DNA of 28,465 nucleotides from Gnetum montanum (lineage: Eukaryota; Streptophyta; Gnetopsida; Gnetales; Gnetaceae), in contig MNCI01005457.1 in assembly GCA_015680685.1 (NCBI GenBank), positions 10,594-39,058 on the forward strand, in the 5' to 3' direction. This document shows, piece by piece, positions 8,920 through 18,423 of this stretch. The first letter of the stretch is position 1. Each line of letters opens with the position of its first letter. The notes below the pieces were generated by a model. It searched no databases and was not told the DNA's origin. It was given only the letters and a program-made list of their open reading frames with translations. Position numbers and translations under genes: made by a program.

Positions 8920-11290
8920 AAGAGCTGACATGGAGAGTGGTTCTTGAGCTTTCTCATAGCACCAGATTTTGGTTCTACAATTTGTGTTATATCCTTTAGC
9001 TTTTTACTCTAATTTAGATTAAAATTTAATGTGCATGTGCATAAATTAAAATTGTATAGTTTTATGGATCTAAGATGAAATCTACTTATTCAAACATGGC
9101 TCATAGAACTATTTTAGCTTTTTCTTGTAGAAATGCTTTTTGGTTCTACTAACAAGATTTTGAAATGCTGACATGGTAGTTAGAACTTGAATAGCTACAG
9201 GAGGTTATTCTCCTCTTTTCTATTAAGTTGTTAAAGTAGGAAATTTGATCATGTTTTGGTTCTATAGAATCTTTGCTAATGTGGCTTTTGAATAGGCTTT
9301 AATAACTCTTAATTCTCATTTTTTCTTGTAGCTTATTGAGAATGTACATAAATTTAGCAAATCTCATGCTTAAATTCCTAAGTTAGAGCTCATTTGTACC
9401 TCAATATAGCTTGTATAACTATTCATAGAACTTCTTTTTGGTTTCACAAGCTTTTTCCTTTGGATTTCAGCTAACGTGGTAGAATGACTTTGTAGCTAAC
9501 TTGTAGCGCTAATTCATAGAGCCACCTTTTGGTTCTATAAGCTTTTCTTCTATCTTGAGCTTACGTGGCTTTTGAGTTCTTTTAAATCCTGAAAAACATT
9601 TTGTTATGACAAGCTTAGCTTAGCTAGATTAAAATGGTAATTTGCCACATGTAGAATAATCTATCGTAGGCCCCATGTCTAAGCTTTATACTTTTGGTGC
9701 TTACGTAACTTGTAGAACCATTTTAGAGCTTGCTCGCATTTTGGTTCTATGAACCTATATTATAGATAAGCTAACATGGCTCATAGAACCATTTTGGAGC
9801 TCATTCATAAAACCAATTTTTGGTTTTACCAACCCACCCTACTCAAACGCTAACATGGAAGATTAATTCTTAAGCTTCTTTGTAGAACCAATTTTCAGTT
9901 TGACAAGCTACATAATATTCCTTAGCTTCTCAGTCTACATTCATCTAATCCTTAACATGTTGTACTAGATTAAAAATTTTAATAAGCATCTACATAATTT
10001 TCTTCGTAATCTCTTGTGGACCTAATAAAGCTCTTCTTAGTTCTAACATATCTTGTAAAACCATTTTAGCTATTATTCATAGAACCAAATTTTGGTTCTA
10101 CAAACCTATTCTTTGATGTCATAGAACCAAAAATAACCTTTCTTGTAAAACTTTTTTTTTTATTCTACAATCTAAGCTTCTTTCTTTTCATGTGTCATGA
10201 TGATGACATGGCTTGTAGAACTATTTTTTGACTTCTTTGTAGAATCGATTTTTGGTTCTATAAGATTATACTGTATAAAAGATGTTGTGGTTCATAGAAC
10301 CTTTTTTACAGCTTCCTTGTAGAATTCATTTTTGGTTTTACAAATCACACTACTTTTTCTCATATAAATACCTCTATTTTGAATGCTCACTAAGTAGAAT
10401 CAAAATGAGCTTGTTTGTAGGATTGAATTTTGACTCTACAAGCAACATTGTCTCTCCAAAGTTGACATGCTAGAACTACTTCAGAAATTTTTTATGAAGC
10501 CTAATTCAATTTCTAAGAGCCAAATTCTTCAATATCTCTTAACACCACTTCAAATTCTAACTTAGCAAAGATAAAAGTGAAGTTTCTTATAAAGCTAAAT
10601 TCTAGTTCTTCATACAAGCTTATTTCAATACACTTTAATGATGTCTCTTATAGAATTAATTTTATGCCTATTCATAGAACCGAAATTAGCTTCTATATAA
10701 TTTCTCTACAAAGGAGCTAACATGGAGAAGCCAATTTTGCACTTGCCTATAAAACTAAATTTTGGTTCTATGAGTAATGGCTTGTTCTCCAAGGCTAACA
10801 TGGTAGGGCTAGAAAGTTTGTTTCTTGTAGAACCATTTTTTGACTTACAAACCTTCCCTTCTTAGTAGAGCTAACATGGTAGAACTAGTTATGCATTTTT
10901 TGGTAGAACCATTTTCTGGTTCTACAAAAAAATGCTTAATTTTGAGCTCTTTCATTGAATAATGACATGGCAAGTAGAACCACTTTCACTCTTTCTGTAG
11001 AACAAGCTCTTTATTCTATTCACCCTCTTCATACGATGGCTTATGTGTCACATGGGATTTACTTACTAGGCTAATTTCAATCTTTACCCATGATTTAATC
11101 TTGCAAACCTAACTTGAATAAAACTATTTTTTACAAGTAATTTTTGGTTCTATGAGCTAACCTAGCAATAGCACTTATTAATTCTCATTTTCTACAACTA
11201 ATCAAGCTCATTGCGGTTCATAAAATGGTTTTGAAAATCCTTCGTAAGGATAATTTTTTGGTTTTGTTAAGCCACTTTACCTATTCAAAA
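8920..11290. repeat. Array B: about 78-bp degenerate tandem repeat with TAGAACCA/TGGTTCTA hairpin
   Basis: A unit of the form CTAACATGGC-TTGTAGAACCATTTT, then CTTTGTAGAACCAA and TTTTTGGTTCTACAAGC, recurs. ACATGG-type anchors lie at 8927, 9093, 9171, 9279, 9474, 9562, 9702, 9774, 9853, 10045, 10206, 10284, 10465, 10720, 10798, 10874, 10965 and 11043; many gaps are 72-91 bp and several of the longer ones are near multiples of about 80. Perfect hairpins include 10080-10100 (10-bp arms, 1-nt loop) and 10903-10925 (9-bp arms, 5-nt loop). Copies are strongly diverged. I see no sustained reading frame in either direction. Confidence 0.75.
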
Positions 11291-12395
11291 TAATTTTAGG
11301 AAATTAAGTTACCTCCAAATCAAGCCCCTTTTTCTTGAAATGATAATGTCTTCTCTACACTCAATTGTTCATTCTAATGCTAATCTCATGTTAAGATAAA
11401 TCTAGATTTTAAACTTTGTGAATCCATTTTGACAATTCTAACTCTAATAATAAACTGAAAGAGTGTTTCCTTAGTCAAGTTAAACTCACACAATCTCTAT
11501 TTTTAATAGTCCATTAACAATATTATGTTATGTGAATATAATTCAAAATCCTAATTCCTTAAACTAACTAAACTTCCATGAGCATATATGATTAATAGAT
11601 CAAAATGTTTTGGGTTTTTAATTTAGCTTTAAAATCCTCTATTCAAAAAGAAAAATTTCATCAAAATGAATTCAATATTCCTAGCATCACTGCAAGAATT
11701 TTCTTAGAAACTTACTACTGCTTAGGGCTTATTTTTCATACACCAATATGACACAACAAATCTTAACTCAATCTCATTGCGTGAGTATAGCTCTCATACA
11801 AAAGAATAAGCTTGATATTTCAATTTTATAGTTGTTGCATAAAATTAATTATTATTGTAACAATAATTTTCCCAAATAAAAACAATACTTTTCTTGCAAC
11901 ATTTATATACAAATACATAAAAGCTTAAATATTTTTGCAGGGAAAATCCTTGTAACTTAAGGCTAAATAGGGATGAGAAAACCCTGGTCCTATACTACTT
12001 TGAATAGGTTAATCTAAAGCTTAGCTAATGATACTAGTTTGCATTGTACAATGATTATAGTTTTTCTCAAAACTTTTCATTCTCTCGCAAGTCCTTGCTA
12101 ATTTCAATTTGGATTTGCAACTTTGGCTATAGATGGTGGTAACAATGGTGCATACGTTAGTTCCAATGATACTATGTGAAGGGTCTCTAGTTCTTAACAT
12201 ACATGCCAAATGGGATGTAAAAGTGGTCAAGGTTGCAAAACCAGGCTATGGGTTGCACAAATGCTCGTTTAAGAGCGCTCAAAATTGCTAAAGTGTGGAA
12301 CTGCTAAAATTGTTCAAAATCTCAATTTGGTATTCAAGCTTGGGTTTTATAGGCTTTAGGTTATTGATTTCATGCTACAAATTACTACCATGATT
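11291..12395. other. AT-rich stretch without a recognisable gene
   Basis: No gene is supported. On the minus strand TATAAAA (12345-12351) lies directly downstream of array D, so part of this region could be R-U5 sequence of a degenerate LTR. A short palindrome around AGAGCGCT lies near 12270. A minus-strand frame at 12021-12230 has no family resemblance. Confidence 0.3.
12345..12351 (-). promoter_or_regulatory. Possible TATA box next to array D
   Basis: AGCCTATAAAACCC on the minus strand, about 50 bp downstream of array D in that direction. The arrangement repeats the pattern at 267 and 2716 (repeat words, then TATA). Tentative. Confidence 0.3.
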
Positions 12396-12399
12396 GCTA

Positions 12400-12830
12400 A
12401 TAGATTGGTGTCTATTTGCGGTTGTAATGAGTATGCTTTCCAGCGCAGTTGACCATCTAGTAAGTTTTGATATAACATGGCCATCAAAACCCATCCACAT
12501 ACTAAAAATAGTAACTAACTTTTGTGACTATGCTAGCCTTCACCTCAACTACACTAGAATTTTAGGACTATGTTGACATTGAAATCTGCTAGAATCATGG
12601 TGGCTACACTAGCCAAACTACATCTACTGGAAATCTATGATGACTATGTTGACCATGTTGCCACCTCCTGGAAAATGTTATGACTACAGTAGTTATTACT
12701 TGAAAAATGAAAAACCCAACAACCCCATCATTGATCTTGCAACTAAACTAGGTTTTGTCATGAATATGCTAGGTGTTGTTGCTGGAAAGTAAAAACCCAA
12801 CACCATCTATGCTAGGGGTAAATGGTTTTA
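12400..12830. repeat. Array D: short block related to array C
   Basis: Words such as GACTATGCTAGCC, CTACACTAG, GGACTATGTTGAC, GGCTACACTAGCC and GACTACAGTAG recur. One segment near 12450-12478 (CAGCGCAGTTGACCAT, then TAAGTTTTGAT) closely matches the last copy of array C near 20604-20635, in the same orientation. A second small repeat, AAAACCCAACA, appears at about 12712 and 12791. The block lies on the 3' side of the minus-strand pol at 14178-17480, and array C lies on its 5' side. Confidence 0.5.
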
Positions 12831-13030
12831 GTGTATTTGAGGTTGTACCTCTACAAAACCCCATGGAAATGCCAAATTTGGCAATCCCCAAGGCATTCTT
12901 AGCCTTTCCAAGCCCATATATAGACATAATAGTACTTTTTGACATGGGAAGTGAGGTAATAACAACTTATGAGGCATTTTTCAACCCCAAAAAGTTAAAG
13001 GATGCAATATTGCAGCTCATGGGATACTAA

Positions 13031-14177
13031 CCTTACATTTACAATGAGTTCTTGCCTCAATTTAGGTGGTGAAGGTTACAAATTATAACATTTGTTTTCT
13101 TGGCGGTGTTTCATTGGCCCCTATCTGTTGATGTTTGAAGGATTGACTCAAGAGACATTGACAAAGAATACAAAACACCACTGCAAGCACATCACCAATG
13201 TTTCCTCTCCATGCTTAATCTTGTAGTGTCAAACCATGTTAAAGAGTGCTTGTGATTATGGGATAAGGTTATGATAGGTGGTAAAAACTATAGGTATCAT
13301 TTACTCATCAGGAAATTGTCATGAGGAATAACAATGAGTTCCATAGGTTGACATCATGGCTATAATATGTCACTAACATGTTGAATAATCAATTAAGGTT
13401 TTGCACTTCGTACTTTAAAGTGTTGGTCACTTGGTAATGTTCTTGAGAAACCAACACCTAGCTCCAAGTTTTCTCTAGTTGTTAGGCTTCTTGATAATTT
13501 GCTTCCCAATTTTTTTCTAGGGTGAAACCTTCTTTAGGTTTCATTAACAAGGCTAGGTTTGATTTGATTTTCCCATTGAGTGATATGTATTACACTCAAT
13601 GGACTTAATGGTTTTTCCATTGAATGAGATGTGTTACATTCAATGGACTTGATGGTGTAGCATGACGAAGGAGATGTCAACTAGCCATAGTGCATAAGTG
13701 TCAAACATGGGTCAAAAATGGTGCTTAGGGTGAGGATGGTTATAAGCAGGTTATAGGATTGGGCTAAAGGAGAGGTAATAGGAATGAAGTGAAATAATCA
13801 CTTTTGGCACAAGAATATAAACTCACTGAATCTTGTGCATTAAGATCACATGATGACTTGCTACTGTAATGATTTGCACCTTTGTAATGACTCCAAGCTT
13901 CATCCTGCAAGCACAACTCCATGAGAGCAACAAAACTAAACAAAGAAAGCATATTATCATAATATAATTCATAGGGTTATATGAAAGAATCAGTGAACCA
14001 GGCCACCAAAGGTCACAACTATTACACTCAAAAAGGGATCTACATCTTGCATTACATATGTTAAAAAGTCTTTCAGTTTAATTTTAGTGAAAAAATAAGT
14101 AAAGAAAGAAATGTTGGCTAGCTTAGTATTGATCACTATGGTCATGTATGGTGATACTAGTACCTACCAAAAATGTG
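13031..14177. other. Non-coding stretch downstream of the Tat-type pol
   Basis: On the minus strand this follows the pol stop codon and would be 3' untranslated sequence and possibly LTR. I find no clear polypurine tract or LTR terminus. It includes the tandem hairpin pair at 13573-13646. No protein family is recognisable on either strand. Confidence 0.35.
13573..13646. repeat. Tandem pair of perfect hairpins with matched arm substitutions
   Basis: Two copies are offset by 44 bp. Copy 1 has arms CCATTGAGTG (13573-13582) and CACTCAATGG (13593-13602). Copy 2 has arms CCATTGAATG (13617-13626) and CATTCAATGG (13637-13646). Both loops are 10 nt (ATATGTATTA and AGATGTGTTA). The only arm difference is a G-C pair in copy 1 replaced by A-T in copy 2, leaving both 10-bp stems perfect. 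Each is followed by GGACTT(A/G)ATGG. Confidence 0.9.
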
Positions 14178-15270
14178 TTAGATATAATAAGGTTTTGGAT
14201 AGGAATGATTGACCAAATTGGCTAATTCATTCTCATTCATGTTTGCTATTTGGAAGGCTTCATTGCCATAAGCCTTGGTGATCAAAAAATGTTCATTCTA
14301 GTTGGCTAAGAATTTTTTTGCATGCTCACAAATAGCCTTGAGGACTAGGTCCTAAATCTTGATCTTTCGCTTGCTTAGGTCATGGCAATGCTATTGCTTT
14401 TGCCTCTCCTAGTAACACTTTACGCAAGCAAGTGTTCGTACTCATTGATCCTCCATAGAGTCCATGTCCATGGTACATAGCTCCTTGTTCTATTCATCAT
14501 TGATGAAGTTTTATAAGGCTACTTGAAGTGACAAAACCTATAATTCAAGAGGCAAAACAACTTCAAAATCATAAACTAGGCTATATGGAGTTACACAGAT
14601 TATAGTTCAATAAGTTGTTCTATAAGCCCAAAGCACATGGACAAGCCCCTCATGCCACTTGCATCTATTGTTGTTCAGCATCTTTTTAAGTAAGTTTACA
14701 ATGGCTTTGTTGCTAGCCTTAGCTTATCCATTGGCTTGAGGTAGTATGATGATGAAAAGGAATGCTTACAGCCAAGGTCATGACAAAAGTTGTTCATTTC
14801 TTGGCTACTAAATTGTGGTCCATTATCTGTGACTATGATCATAGGTATGCCAAAATGGGCCACTATGTTATCAAGTATCTACAAACTTGTTGAGACAACA
14901 TCTTCCTTAGGGGAATAGCTTCAATCCACTTTCTGAAGTATTGAGTTTCGATGATGATGAAGTTATGCCCTATGGAAGACTTAGGCATTATAAGTCCAAT
15001 GATATCCAACCCCCACTATTGGAATGGCCAAGATATCTAAGTGAAGTGTAACTTAGTTGGTGGCACATGTATTAGGTTACTATGTCATTGACAAGTGTCA
15101 CAAGTTTTAACCTTTTTTAGGTAATTTTTTTCCATATAAGTCCAATAATAGCCTAGTCATCTAATCTTAGCAGCCATGGATCTAGGTCCTATATGTCCTC
15201 CACAGATACCCTCATGAACTTGCTCAACGATTGTGCAAGCTTCATGTTTACCCAAACACACTAATAATAT
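14178..15270 (-). pseudogene. Integrase domain of the Tat-type pol, broken
   Basis: The N-terminal zinc-binding motif is intact: His in EQVHEGICGGHIG and the cysteines in KTCDTCQ. The catalytic core shows the first Asp in WGLDIIGLI (codon at 15004-15006) after a WPFQ segment, then FIIIETQYFRKWIEAIPL, and the second Asp in VTDNGPQF (codon at 14824-14826). Where the third catalytic residue is expected, the text reads YYLKPMDKLRLATKPL, with Arg aligned to the catalytic Glu, so the DDE triad is lost by my alignment. The C-terminal end ITKAYGNEAFQIANMNENEL, then NHSYPKPYYI, is the usual closing segment of plant gypsy pol. Stops are frequent, especially at 14.4-14.75 kb. Confidence 0.8.
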
Positions 15271-15588
15271 ATCATCATAATACCATCAACATAATGTGTT
15301 ATTGCCTATGATGAAATGTTGTTTCGACTGTTTACATATGATGTCCTTCTAAGAAGTAGTCAAGCCTTATGGAGATTCACCATGTATGAAGTAAAACATG
15401 ATATCATCATACCATTCTTGTGGAGGAGTAGTACTGACAGAGGCTACAAAGGTATACGTAGTGTTCTGCATGATGGAAATAGCATAGTCCATGATTAAGG
15501 TAGGTAACCTACTAAACACATTAGGTGTCACACTTAGCGCTAGGAATGCAATGGCATCAGCTAGCATGTTCTTGGTTTGGGGTACATG

Positions 15589-15903
15589 TTAGATATCAAT
15601 GTCTATGAATTGTTGTATCAGTTTCTTACCTAGGTCATGGTAAGGTTGCAAATGTTGGGATTTACATGTATGAACCTCTATTATTTGGTTAACCACAAGT
15701 TTTGAATCATCTTTGATCATTAAGCATTTGATTCCTAGGTCATGAGCTACCATCATTCCCATGATCAATCCTTCATACTCCGCTACATTGTTGGTACATG
15801 GAAATTTCAAATGGTAAGCAAATGGTTTGAGTTCACTAGATGGGAGTGTTATGATAAACACAACACTAGCCCAATGGGTAGTTGAAGCTCCATCAAAGTG
15901 CAT
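15589..15903 (-). pseudogene. Archaeal-type RNase H (second RNase H) of the Tat-type pol
   Basis: About 104 codons are open without a stop, beginning MHFDGASTTHWASVVFI. Expected active-site carboxylates are visible: Asp in FDGAS, Glu in NNVAEYEGLIMG and Asp in IKDDSKLVVNQI. This domain cleaves the RNA strand of RNA-DNA hybrids. It is additional to the ordinary retroelement RNase H upstream and is typical of the Tat lineage. It is the best preserved segment of this element. Only the domain is intact; the stops around it show that it is part of a dead polyprotein. Confidence 0.85.
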
Positions 15904-15999
15904 GACTACATCATAGCTCTTAGGTACATTGCTAATATGTTAACATGTTTGTCAAGAAATTCAGGATCTATGGTTGCATGGTCTTATACCAATGAAACA

Positions 16000-17350
16000 G
16001 TAAGTTGCGTGGCTATAGCTTCACCTTTTGTTGAGGCTTTAGAAATGTAATAAAGGTCAAACTTAGCTATTATGGCTTTCCAATGGGCTATAAGACTACT
16101 TTCATAGATGTTGGTCATTATGGCTCTAAGTACATTATCTTTGCAAATGATGTTGACCTGGCTCCTAAAGAGGTAATGTCACCACGTCTTCAATTAGAGG
16201 ACTAGGGCTAGACAATACTTCTCTACTTTAGTGTATCAGGCCTCATGGGAAGCTAATGCATGGATTACATAGTATATGGGTAATTCTACTCCATAATCTC
16301 ATTTCTAACATAGTAGAGAGGCAACAAACATGTCAAAGATAGCAAGGTAGATCTAAAAAGGCTTATCCTCTTGTGGTGGAGAAACCATCAATACTTGTTC
16401 CAATTCTTTCTCAAGGTTTTCAAATGCTTCTTGGAATTGAGTCGTCCACTCATAGTGAGCTTCTTTCTTAAGCAAGTGTTGCATGGATTGTAAGTTATCC
16501 ATAAGCCTAGTGATAAACCTATGAATAAATTGTAATATGCCTTGAAATCCCTAAAGCTTCTTAAGATTAGTTGGTGCTACCAAGTTGGATATGATCTTAA
16601 TCATATTACAATCAACATGTATCCTACTGTAGATACATCAAAGCTAAGCATCTTACCATTTTTTATGACATAAAAATACTTCTAAGGATTGAGCCTAAGT
16701 TCATACTTGAGACACCATTTAAGCATAAGATAAAGATCATGTGCATGGTCCTTGGCCACTTTGAACTTAACAGCTAAATCATATATGTAATCATTAAGAA
16801 GTCCTAGCATATAATCACTAAATATACACATCATAACTCTTTAGTAAGTTGCTCCTACATTCTTTAGGAAAAAGAGCATCATGGTGTAATGAAAGGTATC
16901 CCAAGGGATCATGAAGGTCATACTAAGTGGATGTTCTAGATTAATCCTAATTTGGTTGTATCTAAAGAATCCATCCATGAAGGATAATAATGCATGCCTA
17001 GCTATAGCATCGATGTTGGTCAATACTAGGTAAAAAAATCATTTTTTATAGTTACCTTATTTAGGGCTTAGAAATCTATGAAAATTTGTATACTCCCTTT
17101 TTTCATCATGAACTGCCAAGACTAAATCAAGCCTAACTCTATGAACCTTTTACTTAACTAGTCTAATGCTAGGATCTAGTATGATGTTATGTTGCACTAG
17201 GTGTGGGTAGAGCCTTGGAATATCTTCATATGACTAGGCAAAGGCCTTAACGTTGTACAAAAGAACCTTGGGAATGTCTTGAGCTTGCTGAGGTTCCATT
17301 GAAGAACCTAATTTTAGGGTTTTCTCCTCACCACTATGTGTTGTGAAGGG
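16000..17350 (-). pseudogene. Reverse transcriptase and RNase H of the Tat-type pol, broken
   Basis: RT motifs read in several frames: KKGSIQIFIDF then ALNKVTIKNDFF; ARHALLSFMDGFFRYNQIRI (first catalytic Asp kept in FMDGF); IPWDTFHYTMM; FFLKNVGATY. The YxDD box is YIYDLAV (16778-16789), with Tyr in place of the first Asp. Then LKYELRLNP, GFQGILQFIHRFITRLMDNL and YEWTTQFQEAFENL mark the RT-RNase H connection. RNase H shows YGVELPIYYVIHALAS and YTKVEKYCLALVL, but the first catalytic Asp region reads IYLAIFDMFVASLLC. A later KFDLYYISKASTKGEAIATQ segment leads into the archaeal-type RNase H. This copy is clearly inactive. Confidence 0.85.
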
Positions 17351-17480
17351 AACCTTAGCTAGAGAGTCTTCAATAATGTCGTCAACCTCTAGGTCAAGGA
17401 TTTTGACTAGGTTTTTAGGCCACTCTAGATGTTTCTCTATCGAGGCTACATGATCAACAAGATTCTCAGGTTCAAGATCT

Positions 17481-18423
17481 AGGAAATTAAGGCCAATACA
17501 TCATTCAACATCACTATGAGATCCACTTAGGATCAATGGTAAGTTGATATGCTTCCAAGTTTTCATACTCCAATCTTACTTATTAACCATAAGCACATTA
17601 AGTGGCACCTAGATAAAATGAGAAAAAAATGCCAAAATAATATAAATTATGTTAGCCACTATGCAAAACATGTTATTTCATAGTCAAACAAGGTGTGAGA
17701 GGTCAACAAAGGCTATAAGAGGTCGATAAAGACAAATAGGATAAAACAAATACTACATAAGGTTATATAAAGGCCAAATAATGGAAACACTTGGTGGAAT
17801 AGGGCCAAGTGATGCTCCACTGATAATAAAGATCAATAATGAAGAATAAAATTTAAAAAAATTTGAAACAAAATGAAATAAGGATGAATCAATCAAAGTA
17901 GAAAACATAAGATCAAACATGATCAACTATTATTATATCTTGCTAGTTTTAGGCCTTAACAAGCCATGTTGCCAGTTTTAGGCCTTAGTGAGTCATGTTG
18001 CAGTTTTAGGCCTTCGCGAGCCATGGTTACATGGTGTTAAATGATGGTCAACGATGGTCAAACCCCATCACCTAACATTAATCAAAGGCGAAACAAGGTC
18101 AACATGGACCACAAGAGAGATAATAAGGTATCTATAATGAAATCAAAGCCCAGTAGAAGTTGAATGAGGTCAATTAATGATCTCTAAAAGTCAACCATGC
18201 ATTTCATCATGAAAACAAGTTGAAACACCATGAAACAAGCTCAAATTAGTTAGGATTGGAAACGTGTGGCAAAAGAAGGTTAACATTGATCAAATAAGAT
18301 TATATTTTACTAGTTTTATGCCTTAGCAAGCAATAGTAGAGGTCTATAATGTTAACAAGTAAGTTTGGACACATGGTGGAGTCATTTCTGGGGTATTTGA
18401 AAGTAAAACTGATACCTTTTAAT
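17481..18423. other. Stretch without recognisable genes upstream of the Tat-type pol
   Basis: On the minus strand a protease and gag would be expected here. I can read only weak text near 17.4-17.55 kb (KHLEWPKNLVKILDLEVDDI) and nothing that I can assign beyond that. The stretch contains the 28-30-bp repeats at 17943-18030. The element seems to have lost its 5' half. Confidence 0.4.
17943..18030. repeat. Short tandem repeat, three copies of about 29 bp
   Basis: The word AGTTTTAGGCCTT, followed by a variable AACAAGCCATG, AGTGAGTCATG or CGCGAGCCATG, starts at about 17944, 17974 and 18002. A fourth diverged copy (CTAGTTTTATGCCTTAGCAAGC) is at about 18310. Confidence 0.75.

Larger units (their letters stand above)
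14178..17480 (-). pseudogene. pol: Broken Tat-type Ty3/gypsy pol (RT, RNase H, archaeal RNase H, integrase)
   Basis: Domains occur in the order RT (about 17.2-16.56 kb), RNase H (16.48-16.0 kb), a second archaeal-type RNase H (15.9-15.59 kb) and integrase (15.27-14.18 kb). The second RNase H between RNase H and integrase is the hallmark of the plant Tat/Ogre/Retand lineage. The upstream end reads KVLLYNVKAFA, SYEDIPRLYPHLVQHNI, as in the linker before RT. The terminal stop is at 14178-14180, after NHSYPKPYYI. Many stops and several frameshifts make it non-functional. No protease is recognisable to the right, and gag is absent: non-coding sequence and array C take its place, so the 5' part is deleted or unrecognisable. 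Confidence 0.85.

Noticed and set aside
8920-11290. CRISPR-like array
   Set aside because: Units are diverged, spacing varies, there are no constant repeats with unique spacers, and the context is a plant retroelement.
12773-13030. Plus-strand frame of 85 codons (FEVVPLQNPMEMPNLAIPKA...)
   Set aside because: It overlaps the array D repeats, has no family resemblance, and no continuing coding text on either side; probably chance.
13764-13952. Minus-strand frame of 62 codons downstream of the Tat-type pol
   Set aside because: It lies after the pol stop, has no family resemblance, and is of a length expected by chance.
15316-15567. Open frames on both strands (60 and 66 codons) between the integrase and the archaeal RNase H
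   Set aside because: The plus-strand frame is antisense to the pol. The minus-strand one is linker sequence of that pol, not a separate gene.
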